A stretch of DNA of 64,000 bases, from the NCBI RefSeq assembly GCF_004331675.1, contig NZ_SJSN01000018.1:1-64000 (forward strand). Reading direction: 5' to 3'. A program made the position numbers and the translations under genes. The notes under the pieces were generated by a model. The model saw only the letters and a program-made list of their open reading frames with translations, was not told where the DNA came from and did not search any database. Positions 24,431 to 33,251 of the stretch are shown one piece after another; position 1 is the stretch's first letter; every line of letters begins with the position of its first letter. Origin of the DNA: Pedobacter frigidisoli (lineage in GTDB: Bacteria; Bacteroidota; Bacteroidia; Sphingobacteriales; Sphingobacteriaceae).

Positions 24431-27073
24431 CTAGTATTTAGACTCAAAATGATAACTACCAGAACCAATTTGTTCTTTTTTGCCCGTTTTGGGCATTACA
24501 ACAGTTGCCTTAGAATTTGCTGGCACGATGACATCTAATTTAAAAGTACCATCTTGGATTATCCATGATGATTTTACCAATCCATAAACGGTTTCCAATT
24601 CGCCTGATGCGCTGGTTAACTTGCCACCTGGTTTAGGCGTGATTAAAATTTCTTTATAGCCTGGCTCAGCAGCTACCGGAATGATGCCAACCACATTCTT
24701 GTACATCCAATCGCCAATTGCGCCATAAGCATAGTGATTAAAGGAGTTCATATCTGCAGTTTGAAACGATCCATCTGGTTTGATTCCATCCCAACGTTCC
24801 CAAATGGTGGTTGCTCCCATTTTAACGGGATATAACCAAGATGGATAACTTTCTTGCATTAAAAGATCGTAAGCCACATCATCATGGCCAAACCTGCTCA
24901 ATACATGGCATAAATAAGGAGTTCCCAAAAATCCTGTAGTTAGATGATTTCCATAATCCCTCACATTCGCAACCAATCTTTCTGCTGCCTGCTGGCGAAG
25001 ATTTTCTGGCATCATATCAAATTGAAGTGCTAATACATAAGCTGTTTGGGTATTGGAAACCAATTTTCCGGTTACGGTCATGTACTCCCTAATGTAAGCG
25101 GACTTGATTTTTTCCAGCAGCTCCTCATACTTTTTTACGTCATCATTTTTACCTAAAACCCTTGCCGCATTTAAAAGCAATTGTGTGGAGTGTGCATAGA
25201 ACGTTTGCGCAATCATATATTTATCGGTTACCGCAGCACGGCCATCATTATCATCATTTGGGCGATAAAATAGCCAATCGCCAAAGTGAAAGCCAGTATT
25301 CCAAAGGTTATCCTTAGCAACAGAAGAAACGTAGTCTACCCATTTTTTCATGCTATTATATTGCGCATCCAAAATCCCTTTATCGCCATAGGAAACATAC
25401 ATATCCCATGGGATTATGGTAGCAACATCTGCCCAACCGGCAGAACCTGCATCACGTTCTGAAATTACATTTGGAACCACGAATGGCACGCTGCCATTTG
25501 GCAACTGATCTGCACTTACATCTTTCATCCATTTGGTAAAAAAGCCAGATACGTCCATATTGTAAGCAGCCGTATTATAGAATGCCTGCGCATCACCTGT
25601 CCAGCCTAAACGCTCGTCTCTCTGCGGACAATCAGTTGGAACATCAACAAAATTTCCCTTTTGTCCCCATTCTATATTGTGCTGTAACTGATTAATTAGC
25701 GTGTTTGATGTCGTAAATTTCCCTGTAGGTTTCATATCAGAATATAAGGCTACAGCGGTAAGATTCTCTAACTTAAGCTCTCCTGGATAGCCATCAATTT
25801 TGATGTACCTAAATCCTTGGAAGCTAAAATGGGGCTCAAATACTTGCTCCACATTATCCTTTAAAATGTAATTATTTTCTTGCTTTGCACTACGAAGATT
25901 GGTGGTGTAAAAATTACCGGCCTTATCTAAAACCTCCGCATGTTTTAAGGTAATTTTTGTGCCCGCTGGTCCTTTTGCTCTCACCATCACCCAACCCACC
26001 AGGTTTTGCCCAAAATCGACCACTGTTTCACCTTTCGGCGTCTTGAATATTTTGACAGCCTTAAATTCTTCATGTTTGGTAACAGGCGGGCCGCTCATTC
26101 CCACTAAGCGTTCTGATCCTCTTGCAATAATTCTTACAGGCTTCCAAGAAGTAGTCTCCTTATATCCAACAATGTTCCATCCAGGCATTTCCGCTCTTGC
26201 ATCGTAAGTTTCCCCATCATAGATATTTGAAGAACGGATTGGTCCAAAGGCACTTCTCCAGCTATCATCAGAATTGATTATCTCTTTTGAACCATCAGTA
26301 TATTGTATTTCAAGTTGAAATAACAATGCCCTCGTATCTCCATAAAGGTGTTTTTTATGATCAAAACCTATCCTGCCCTTAAACCAACCATCGCCAAGGG
26401 CGACACCAATTACATTTGCGCCAGTTTTGATGGATTTGCTTAAATCGTAAACCTGATATTGAATGTGGTTTTTATAGCTTGTCCATCCTGGGGCAAAGTA
26501 ATGATTGCTTATTTTCTGACCGTTGATGCTAGCCTCGTAAAGCCCCTTTGCTGTAATGTAGGCTGTTGCAGAAAGGACTTTCTTTTTTAAGTCTATTTCT
26601 TTTCTAATAAGCGGAGAGGCGAATGAGGTATCATTTCCCTCAACTGTAATCCACTTAGCGCTCCAATCTTCGGGTTTTAAGCCTGTTTTAAAATGCTGAA
26701 TTGGCGACCAAGCTGAGGTGTTGCCATGATTATCGGTTACTCGAACCTGCCAATAATAGGTGGTTTTTGATTTGAGCTCATCTCCACTATATTCAATGAG
26801 AACTGATTGATCACTGCTTTCTTTCGAGCTCCAAGAGGTTGCCTTTTCAGTACTTCCTAATTTAATCTCATAACTCTTTTGTGTAGTATTCTTAATATTG
26901 GAAACCAACTTCCAACTAAACCGAGGATGTGCATTATCGATACTAAAAGGATTTACTAAATGTTCAACGGTTAAATCCTTAACGGAGATTTTTTGCGCCA
27001 ATGCATTTGTTACAAAGGAAAATAGCAAGGCAATGGTGAAAGCTGCTCTTGAAATAGTAGAAAGGTTGCTCAT
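24431..27073 (-). CDS. GH78 alpha-L-rhamnosidase
   Basis: The 880-residue protein has a signal peptide ending LAQ and the standard GH78 order: a fibronectin-like N-domain (about 30-130), a jelly-roll region (140-330), a concanavalin-like domain, an (alpha/alpha)6 catalytic barrel from about 450 to 800 and a C-terminal beta domain. The catalytic barrel carries the family's acidic motif at 481-494 (VPT-DCPQRDERLGWTGD). It removes terminal alpha-L-rhamnose from glycans. It is first in a three-gene operon. A near-consensus -7 box lies at 27117-27124 on the minus strand. No SusC/SusD pair accompanies it. Confidence 0.9.
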   Translation of the reverse strand: MSNLSTISRAAFTIALLFSFVTNALAQKISVKDLTVEHLVNPFSIDNAHPRFSWKLVSNIKNTTQKSYEIKLGSTEKATSWSSKESSDQSVLIEYSGDELKSKTTYYWQVRVTDNHGNTSAWSPIQHFKTGLKPEDWSAKWITVEGNDTSFASPLIRKEIDLKKKVLSATAYITAKGLYEASINGQKISNHYFAPGWTSYKNHIQYQVYDLSKSIKTGANVIGVALGDGWFKGRIGFDHKKHLYGDTRALLFQLEIQYTDGSKEIINSDDSWRSAFGPIRSSNIYDGETYDARAEMPGWNIVGYKETTSWKPVRIIARGSERLVGMSGPPVTKHEEFKAVKIFKTPKGETVVDFGQNLVGWVMVRAKGPAGTKITLKHAEVLDKAGNFYTTNLRSAKQENNYILKDNVEQVFEPHFSFQGFRYIKIDGYPGELKLENLTAVALYSDMKPTGKFTTSNTLINQLQHNIEWGQKGNFVDVPTDCPQRDERLGWTGDAQAFYNTAAYNMDVSGFFTKWMKDVSADQLPNGSVPFVVPNVISERDAGSAGWADVATIIPWDMYVSYGDKGILDAQYNSMKKWVDYVSSVAKDNLWNTGFHFGDWLFYRPNDDNDGRAAVTDKYMIAQTFYAHSTQLLLNAARVLGKNDDVKKYEELLEKIKSAYIREYMTVTGKLVSNTQTAYVLALQFDMMPENLRQQAAERLVANVRDYGNHLTTGFLGTPYLCHVLSRFGHDDVAYDLLMQESYPSWLYPVKMGATTIWERWDGIKPDGSFQTADMNSFNHYAYGAIGDWMYKNVVGIIPVAAEPGYKEILITPKPGGKLTSASGELETVYGLVKSSWIIQDGTFKLDVIVPANSKATVVMPKTGKKEQIGSGSYHFESKY

Positions 27074-27437
27074 ATGTGGTTAGCGTTAATTTTATGTCTT
27101 AACAATGCGATTATTGCAAATATTCTTCAGCCATCCATCATGCACTGTCCTGCAAAATTAAGCGTTACAATAACGCCTGTAACATTAAAAAAAGCTTAAT
27201 AAAAAACGTTCAATGATTAACGCATTGTTCTTTGTTTACCTAATAAACCATCGTTAACATCTCCAAACGCATTAATTAATTTCTATTTGAAATTCAACAA
27301 AATTTCGTTTATTTGATCTGCGATGATACTCTACTGATTTAATTAATTTTTCTAATCAGGTATTTTTGCATTTAACTAAATATAATTTGATAATAAAAAC
27401 CACTTGAGGAAATTCATAGTGGCTAAAATAAAAAACT
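27074..27437. promoter_or_regulatory. Divergent intergenic region
   Basis: These 364 bases separate the rhamnosidase operon from the MaoC gene. They hold a minus-strand near-consensus -7 box (CAAATATT on the plus strand, 27117-27124) and a plus-strand perfect -7 box TATTTTTG at 27361-27368. The latter gives a leader of about 65 bases for the MaoC gene. The centre is very AT-rich, with no ORF or clear operator. Confidence 0.45.
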
Positions 27438-27896
27438 ATGCTCATCATTAACAGTTTCGAAGAATACAAGGCATTTTTGGGTAAGGAAATTGGGGTATCT
27501 GACTGGCATACTATCGATCAACAACAAATAAATAAATTCGCTGATGCTACCTTGGATTTTCAGTGGATACACACTGATCAGGAAAAAGCAAAGACAGAAA
27601 GCCCTTTTGGTTGTACCATCGCCCACGGATATTTAACGTTGTCGCTTATTCCATATCTCTGGAAACAGATTGCCGATATCAGAAACGTTAAAATGGAGGT
27701 AAATTACGGCATCGAAAATTTTAAATTTGGCCAGCCTGCCTTATCTGGTGAGGAAGTACAGTTAAAGGCAAAACTAATTTCAATATCCGATCTTCGGGGG
27801 ATAACAAAAGTTGTTATTCAGGCAACACTTTGCACAAAGGGAAAGGTAAAACCCGTTTACACTGGTAATGTGGTATTCCTTTATCATTTTATATAG
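27438..27896 (+). CDS. MaoC-like dehydratase (hot-dog fold)
   Basis: The 152-residue hot-dog-fold protein resembles NodN/MaoC R-specific enoyl-CoA hydratases. The hydratase motif appears as FADATLDFQWIHTDQEKAK, with the catalytic Asp and His five residues apart, followed by AHGYLTLSLIPYLW. It would add water to (R)-enoyl-CoA thioesters. It is monocistronic and convergent with the riboflavin synthase gene. Confidence 0.85.
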   Translation: MLIINSFEEYKAFLGKEIGVSDWHTIDQQQINKFADATLDFQWIHTDQEKAKTESPFGCTIAHGYLTLSLIPYLWKQIADIRNVKMEVNYGIENFKFGQPALSGEEVQLKAKLISISDLRGITKVVIQATLCTKGKVKPVYTGNVVFLYHFI

Positions 27897-27929
27897 AGTT
27901 GGGCTGAATATTCTGTTTAATAAAACTGA

Positions 27930-27968
27930 AATAAAAACAAAGGCTGGATAAGCTATAGCCGCTTATCC
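27930..27968 (-). terminator. Terminator for the ltaE-like/accC/ribE transcript
   Basis: On the minus strand GGATAAGC and GCTTATCC (plus positions 27946-27953 and 27961-27968) form an 8-base stem. A T-rich tract follows (A-rich on the plus strand at 27930-27940). The hairpin begins inside the ribE stop codon. Confidence 0.5.
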
Positions 27969-28552
27969 TACTTATTCATTAAACGGGCAACATATTTACC
28001 AATAATATCAAACTCTAGGTTTACGGTATCATCAACATTTACCTCCTGAAGATTGGTGTGCTCGAAAGTGTAGGGAATAATAAAAACAGAAAACTCATTA
28101 TCCGCAGAATTTACAACCGTTAAGCTGATGCCATTTATGCAGGCAGAGCCTTTTTCTACAGTTACATTACCAGCAGCGGAATCGTACTTAAAACGATATT
28201 CCCAGCTTCCATCCAATTCTTCTCGTTTAACGCAAATTGCAGTCTGATCTACATGGCCTTGAACAATATGTCCATCCAAGCGAGCGTTCATTTGCATGCA
28301 CCGCTCTAGGTTTACCCTACTGCCAACCTTTAAATCATCAAGATTGGTTTTGCTCAAGGTTTCATCAATAGCGGTAACCGTATGGTTTCCATCATTTAAT
28401 GCTACCACTGTTAGGCAAACGCCGTTATGGGCCACACTTTGGTCGATTTTCAACTCGTGGCTAATGGCCGATGAAATGGTAAAATGAATGTTAGTATGAT
28501 CGTTTTTGATGGCAGTTACCTCGCCAAGCGTTTCTATAATTCCGGTAAACAT
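27968..28552 (-). CDS. ribE: Riboflavin synthase, alpha subunit
   Basis: The 194-residue protein starts MFTGIIETLGEVTAI, the invariant N-terminus of riboflavin synthase. It has two homologous lumazine-binding halves (GVCLTVVAL with VNLERCMQ, and GISLTVVNS with VNLEFDI). It dismutates two 6,7-dimethyl-8-ribityllumazine molecules to riboflavin in the cytoplasm. It is 10 bases downstream of the biotin-carboxylase gene in an operon with threonine aldolase. No other riboflavin gene is in the window. Confidence 0.95.
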   Translation of the reverse strand: MFTGIIETLGEVTAIKNDHTNIHFTISSAISHELKIDQSVAHNGVCLTVVALNDGNHTVTAIDETLSKTNLDDLKVGSRVNLERCMQMNARLDGHIVQGHVDQTAICVKREELDGSWEYRFKYDSAAGNVTVEKGSACINGISLTVVNSADNEFSVFIIPYTFEHTNLQEVNVDDTVNLEFDIIGKYVARLMNK

Positions 28553-28562
28553 TTTTATTTTG

Positions 28563-30071
28563 CTAATATTTTAATCTATTTTTCCTCCAATTGGAGGTTT
28601 GCGCAATCGTTTCAACAGGCTGATTAACAACACTATAATTTCCGAAAATCCTTGCCGCGATTACTGCTGCAATTAAGGCTTCGGTTTCATCCTGTGCTTT
28701 TAAACTTTCTGGCTTGAAATATTTTCCGACAAAATGGGTGTCAAAATCCCCTGTTTTGAAGGCCTCATGCTGCATTACAAATTTACCAAAATCCAACGTA
28801 GTTTCTATCCCCGTAATCTCATATTCCTCAATTGCCCTGATCATTCTGTTAATTGCCTCTTCCCTATCCTTGCCATAAGTAATCAATTTGGCAATCATCG
28901 GATCGTAATAAATAGGAATTTCCATGCCCTGCTCAAATCCATCATCAACCCTTACGCCATTTCCCTTTGGTGTTTTATAAGTCTGTAGTGTACCAATATC
29001 TGGGAGAAAATTATTATTCGGATCTTCTGCATAAACACGAAGTTCTATGGCGTGGCCACTAATCTTCAGATCCTCTTGGGTAAAGCTTAATTTTTCGCCA
29101 GAAGCAATCTTGATCTGCTCTTTCACCAGATCAATTCCCGTGATCAGTTCAGTTACCGGATGCTCTACCTGCAAACGGGTATTCATTTCGAGGAAGAAAA
29201 AATCGAGGTTTTCATCGAGGATAAACTCTACCGTTCCAGCGCCAGTATAATTTACCGAACGGGCCACATCTACAGCGCATTTTCCCATTTCGGCCCTAAT
29301 CTCAGCAGTAAGAATTGCTGATGGCGCTTCCTCTACCACTTTCTGGTGGCGCCGTTGAACGGAACATTCACGCTCAAAAAGATGAACAATGTTTCCGAAG
29401 TTATCACCCAAAACCTGAATTTCGATATGTCTTGGTGAGGTAACATACCTTTCGATAAAAACGGAACCATCGCCAAAGGCAGACGTGGCCTCACTCACCG
29501 CAAGCTGCATTTGTTCCTCAAAATCATCAACCCTTTCTACTATTCGCATTCCCTTTCCACCGCCACCTGCCGCAGCTTTAATCAAGATTGGAAAACCAAC
29601 TTCTATGGCTCGCCCTTTCGCTTCATTAACATCCTTTATCGCTTCTTCGGTACCAGGAACCATTGGAATGTTATATTTCAATGCCGCGGCCTTTGCAGAA
29701 AGTTTGTTGCCCATTATTTCCATCGCTCTGGGCGAAGGACCTACTAGGATCAAGCCTGCATCGGCAACCATTTGTGCAAAGCCGGCATTCTCCGATAAAA
29801 ATCCATAACCTGGGTGAATGGCTTCTGCTCCTGTTTGTTTACAGGCAGCAATAATTTTTTCACCCACCAAGTAACTTTGATTAGATGGCGCCGGACCAAT
29901 ACAAATCGCCTCATCTGCGTAGCGAACATGTAGTGCATTGCGATCGGCCTCAGAAAAAACAGCAACAGTTTTGATACCCATTTCCTTTGCAGAACGCATA
30001 ATGCGTAAAGCGATTTCGCCTCGATTGGCAACCAGTAATTTGGAGATTTGAGTTTTCGAATTTTCTGACAT
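28563..30071 (-). CDS. Acyl-CoA carboxylase biotin carboxylase subunit (AccC-like)
   Basis: From the ATG at 30071 the product has 502 residues. A further upstream in-frame start would run into the aldolase gene. It has an ATP-grasp carboxylase core with LLVANRGEIALRIMR, the glycine-rich loop KAAAGGGGKGMR and the substrate motif EMNTRLQVEHPVTE. It carboxylates biotin on a carrier protein. The extra 50-residue C-terminal tail (ALIAAVIAARIFG, then WRKNRLKY) is longer than canonical AccC. It resembles the subunit of propionyl- or related acyl-CoA carboxylases in Bacteroidota. Its carrier and carboxyltransferase are not adjacent. Confidence 0.85.
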   Translation of the reverse strand: MSENSKTQISKLLVANRGEIALRIMRSAKEMGIKTVAVFSEADRNALHVRYADEAICIGPAPSNQSYLVGEKIIAACKQTGAEAIHPGYGFLSENAGFAQMVADAGLILVGPSPRAMEIMGNKLSAKAAALKYNIPMVPGTEEAIKDVNEAKGRAIEVGFPILIKAAAGGGGKGMRIVERVDDFEEQMQLAVSEATSAFGDGSVFIERYVTSPRHIEIQVLGDNFGNIVHLFERECSVQRRHQKVVEEAPSAILTAEIRAEMGKCAVDVARSVNYTGAGTVEFILDENLDFFFLEMNTRLQVEHPVTELITGIDLVKEQIKIASGEKLSFTQEDLKISGHAIELRVYAEDPNNNFLPDIGTLQTYKTPKGNGVRVDDGFEQGMEIPIYYDPMIAKLITYGKDREEAINRMIRAIEEYEITGIETTLDFGKFVMQHEAFKTGDFDTHFVGKYFKPESLKAQDETEALIAAVIAARIFGNYSVVNQPVETIAQTSNWRKNRLKY

Positions 30072-30096
30072 TGGATAATATAATGTAATTATTCTC

Positions 30097-31119
30097 TTAT
30101 AAATGTAGGATGATCTCAATCGCTTGGTCAATCATTGCCGGCGTTAGATCCAAGTGGGTTACCAAACGAATGGTACTGGCACTTGTGGTACTACAATGTA
30201 GGCCTTTTTCCCTTAATTGATTCACAATTTTTTGGGCAGTGCCTTGCTCAACCTCAAAAATTAGAATATTGGTCTCAACAGGCATAATCGATTTAACATA
30301 ACTCGTTCTCGATAAAGCTATCGCCAAATCCTTGGCATGGTTATGATCTTCCTTTAATCTTTCTATGTGATGATCCAAGGCATAAATGCCAGCAGCAGCT
30401 AAAAACCCCGCCTGCCTCATTCCACCACCGAAAGCTTTTCTAATCTTCCTTGCCTTATGGATCGTTTCCTTGCTTGCTAAAAGTACCGAACCCACGGGAG
30501 CACCCAAACCTTTCGAAAGACAAACAGAAATTCCATCAAAATATTTTCCATAATCGTGTGGATGATCTCCAGTAGTAGTTAATGCATTAAAAATTCTTGC
30601 TCCATCCAAATGAAGTTTTAAGCCCTTAATATTACAAAGATGATGAATAGGTGCGATCTGTGACAAGGTATAACAGCTTCCACCACCCTTATTAACCGTG
30701 TTTTCCAAAACAACCAAACTCGAATTTGGATAATGGATATTATCTTCGTTAATCTCTGGCTCAATCAATTCTGGCGTCAAGATTCCGCGTTCGCCATGTA
30801 AAAGCCTTACTGAGGCAGCAGAATGAAAAGCGATTCCCCCAATTTCATATCGATAAACATGCGCCGTTTGGTCACAGATCACCTCATCCATTGGCTGGGT
30901 AAAACATTTGATACCAATTTGGTTGGTCATTGTACCCGATGGACAAAATAATCCAGCTTCCATATTAAAGGTTGCGGCCAATTTTGTTTCGAGTGCATGG
31001 ACAGTTTCATCTTCCCCAAAAACATCGTCACCCACCTTGGCACTCATCATCGCATCGAGCATACCAGCCGTTGGCTTGGTAACCGTATCACTTCTAAAAT
31101 CCAAAAACGCTTTATTCAT
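30097..31119 (-). CDS. ltaE: Low-specificity threonine aldolase
   Basis: The 340-residue fold-type I PLP enzyme has DFRSDTVTKPT at the start, GDDVFGEDETV, and the cofactor Lys in the motif VCLSKGLGAPVGS. It cleaves L-threonine or L-allo-threonine to glycine and acetaldehyde in the cytoplasm. It is first in the operon with the biotin carboxylase (25-base gap) and riboflavin synthase. The reason for this grouping is not obvious. Confidence 0.9.
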   Translation of the reverse strand: MNKAFLDFRSDTVTKPTAGMLDAMMSAKVGDDVFGEDETVHALETKLAATFNMEAGLFCPSGTMTNQIGIKCFTQPMDEVICDQTAHVYRYEIGGIAFHSAASVRLLHGERGILTPELIEPEINEDNIHYPNSSLVVLENTVNKGGGSCYTLSQIAPIHHLCNIKGLKLHLDGARIFNALTTTGDHPHDYGKYFDGISVCLSKGLGAPVGSVLLASKETIHKARKIRKAFGGGMRQAGFLAAAGIYALDHHIERLKEDHNHAKDLAIALSRTSYVKSIMPVETNILIFEVEQGTAQKIVNQLREKGLHCSTTSASTIRLVTHLDLTPAMIDQAIEIILHL

Positions 31120-31217
31120 TGCTGTAGATTGTAAAATATTTCTTACTGATTAAAAAAAAGACCAATGCTTTTTCGGGTATAATTTAAAGGTTTTTAGCCA
31201 CTTAAGCCCTTTATATA

Positions 31218-31232
31218 GTGTATTTTTTACAC
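31218..31232 (+). promoter_or_regulatory. Nudix-regulator candidate operator, copy 1
   Basis: GTGTATTTTTTACAC is a perfect 5-base inverted repeat (GTGTA, five T, TACAC). It lies 105 bases before the N-acetylglucosamine-kinase-like gene. Its 15-base core is identical to copy 3 at 36472-36486. A weaker -7 box (TACTTTTA) lies near 31304. Confidence 0.65.
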
Positions 31233-31337
31233 ACTTAAATTTACATAACAACAAATTGTTAAAAAATTATTAAAAAAAAGGATACAAAATATAAGAGTTT
31301 TTATACTTTTATCGTGCTAAAACCAAAAATAAATAAA

Positions 31338-32198
31338 ATGATAGTAATTGCAGACGGCGGATCTACCAAAACAAATTGGTGTTTGATTAACGAGGCCGGC
31401 AGAAAAATTTACTTTAACACCGAGGGTTACAATCCTTATTTCTCGAAAGGGGAATATATTGTAAAGTCCTTAAATGAATCTCTTCCAGACCACTTGGAGA
31501 GAGAGAAATTAACTGGGGTTTATTACTATGGTGCCGGATGTTCAACACCAGGAAACGTTAAGATCGTGGCAGATGCCATGAAACAGGTCTTTACAAATGC
31601 AACCATTTTTGTTGGTCATGATTTACTTGCCTCTAGTAGGGCGCTTCTTGGAAACGAGCCAGGATTCGCTGCTATTTTAGGTACAGGAACCAATTCATGC
31701 CTTTACGATGGGACTGAAATTACCATGAACATCGACTCATTAGGTTACTTTCTAGGTGATGAGGGTAGTGGTTCCTACATTGGTAAACGTATTTTAAGCG
31801 ATTACATGAAAGGTTACATGCCGAAAGGTTTACGTGAGGCTTTTTATGATAACTACGCTTTAACCAACGAGGATATTTTTGATAACATCTATAATAAGCC
31901 CTTGCCAAACCGTTTCTGCGCAAGCTTTAGTAAGTTCTTATACGATTTTAAGGACAACTATGAGGATTATGCTTTTAGCACAATCGACTATGCCTTTACC
32001 GCATTTTTCGAAGCATTAGTAATCCATTATCCAAACTATAAAGACCACAAGCTAAACTGTGTGGGTTCAGTTGGTTATAGCTTCCGCGATATCTTGAGCA
32101 TAGTTGCAGATCGTTACGAAATGGGCGTTGGTAAAATCATCCGCTCACCTATAGATGATTTGGTTCATTATCACTTAGAATTGGCACCGAAAGGGTAA
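31338..32198 (+). CDS. N-acetylglucosamine-kinase-like ATPase (BadF/BadG fold), intact
   Basis: From the ATG at 31338 the 286-residue protein has an intact ASKHA phosphate-1 motif, Asp6-GGSTKT. It has a candidate catalytic Asp95 in GHDLLASSRALLG, the phosphate-2 loop LGTGTNS (114-120) and a GDEGSGS loop. This is the pattern of bacterial N-acetylglucosamine kinases, which phosphorylate GlcNAc or related amino sugars with ATP. An in-frame non-ATG start eight codons upstream adds nothing conserved. It is preceded by the GTGTA-N5-TACAC operator and followed by a strong terminator. A colinear but degenerate paralogue sits in the pfkA operon 2 kb away. Confidence 0.8.
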   Translation: MIVIADGGSTKTNWCLINEAGRKIYFNTEGYNPYFSKGEYIVKSLNESLPDHLEREKLTGVYYYGAGCSTPGNVKIVADAMKQVFTNATIFVGHDLLASSRALLGNEPGFAAILGTGTNSCLYDGTEITMNIDSLGYFLGDEGSGSYIGKRILSDYMKGYMPKGLREAFYDNYALTNEDIFDNIYNKPLPNRFCASFSKFLYDFKDNYEDYAFSTIDYAFTAFFEALVIHYPNYKDHKLNCVGSVGYSFRDILSIVADRYEMGVGKIIRSPIDDLVHYHLELAPKG

Positions 32199-32222
32199 GC
32201 TTGTTATCTAGGTTTATAAAGA

Positions 32223-32260
32223 AAGCTTCCGATTTGAAACTCAGATCGGAAGCTTTTTTT
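32223..32260 (+). terminator. Rho-independent terminator after the kinase gene
   Basis: AAGCTTCCGAT (32223-32233) pairs perfectly with ATCGGAAGCTT (32245-32255) and is followed by a run of T. Confidence 0.9.
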
Positions 32261-32345
32261 GTTTAACCCATCCCAGGAAAAATATAAATAATCTTTCTTT
32301 TCGAAAAGCAGAAACTGTAGTTTATTTTAACGTTAGTCCTTTTTT

Positions 32346-32383
32346 CCGCTGTATCCCCGAAGAAAAATCGGGGGATGCCGCTC
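32346..32383. repeat. REP-like palindrome
   Basis: The perfect hairpin ATCCCCGA (32353-32360) and TCGGGGAT (with one extra G, 32368-32376) has a 7-base A-rich loop. It is bracketed by two direct CCGCT boxes. Such GC-rich palindromes in AT-rich intergenic DNA are often dispersed repeats. No second copy occurs in this window, so the repeat status is inferred. The remaining gap (32262-32450) shows nothing else. Confidence 0.4.
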
Positions 32384-32450
32384 CAATAAGGTTTAGTTAG
32401 GCAGGTTTGTGCCTTTATTGAGGGTTTCAGTTCAATTTTAGTAATACAAT

Positions 32451-33140
32451 TTAAAAAGAGATTTCCTTACCAAAAAGCTTGGCATATTTTCTTTTATCAA
32501 ATCGATATAAGGTAGCCGCCCGGTAAGAAACGCCCTTTTGTTTTTCATCTAATTCTTTCAACACACCAAAGCTCACAATCTTTTTTCTAAAGTTTCGCTT
32601 ATCGAGCTTTTTGCCCAGAACCAATTCGTACACGTGTTGTAGTTGGGTTAGTGTAAATTTTTCTGGTAAAAGCTCAAAGGCAATTGGCTGATGTTTAATC
32701 CTCCGCTTAATTTTCTCGAGCCCCTTATCATAAATCTTCTGATGATCGAAAGCCAGTTTAGGAAGATCTGTTATTGGTAACCAACTGGCACGTTTGGCAT
32801 AAGTACTAATCGGGCGAAGTTCCTTATCGCCACCTAAACGAATTAGCGCATAATAGGCTAAGGTAATTACCCTACCCTGCGGGTGCCTATTGGGATCGCC
32901 AAATGCATAATACTGCTCCATGTAAATACCACGGAGGCCGGTAAGTTCGTACAAAATTCGAGAGGCTGATTGATCTAAACTTTCATCAGGACCAACGATG
33001 TTACCGGGCAATGCCCACCAATCTTTAAACGGTTCTTCATTCCTTTCAATAAGCAGGATTTTTAATTCCTTGCCATCAAATCCAAACAGGACACAATCTA
33101 TAGAGAATACGGAATCTAAATGAGGTAAAATTTGTTCCAA
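32451..33140 (-). CDS. Nudix-domain transcriptional regulator (NrtR/AraR type)
   Basis: The 229-residue protein has an N-terminal Nudix fold (about 12-145) joined to a C-terminal winged helix (about 150-225: LPEKFTLTQLQHVYELVLGKKLDKRNFRKKI). The Nudix box is degenerate. The stretch aligned to GX5EX7REUXEEXGU reads GNIVGPDESLDQSASRILYELTGL in parts, with REUXEE replaced by RILYEL. Catalysis is therefore unlikely and the domain should act as a ligand sensor, as in NrtR or Bacteroidota AraR-type regulators. It is divergent from the pfkA operon. The three nearby GTGTA-N5-TACAC repeats are the likely sites. Confidence 0.85.
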   Translation of the reverse strand: MEQILPHLDSVFSIDCVLFGFDGKELKILLIERNEEPFKDWWALPGNIVGPDESLDQSASRILYELTGLRGIYMEQYYAFGDPNRHPQGRVITLAYYALIRLGGDKELRPISTYAKRASWLPITDLPKLAFDHQKIYDKGLEKIKRRIKHQPIAFELLPEKFTLTQLQHVYELVLGKKLDKRNFRKKIVSFGVLKELDEKQKGVSYRAATLYRFDKRKYAKLFGKEISF

Positions 33141-33216
33141 GGTAAAATTTAGTTATTTTAAGCAGATAAAGGTATGACTTTCAATATTAAGTAAAAAAAA
33201 TAAAAAAAATTACTTA

Positions 33217-33241
33217 GTGTAAAAATTACACACTATATTCG
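33217..33241 (+). promoter_or_regulatory. Nudix-regulator candidate operator, copy 2, with pfkA promoter
   Basis: GTGTAAAAATTACAC (33217-33231) is immediately followed by a near-consensus -7 box TATATTCG (33234-33241), 10 bases before the pfkA ATG. A regulator bound here would block or contact RNA polymerase. The site also lies in the divergent control region of the regulator gene itself. Confidence 0.7.
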
Positions 33242-33251
33242 TATAATAAAG

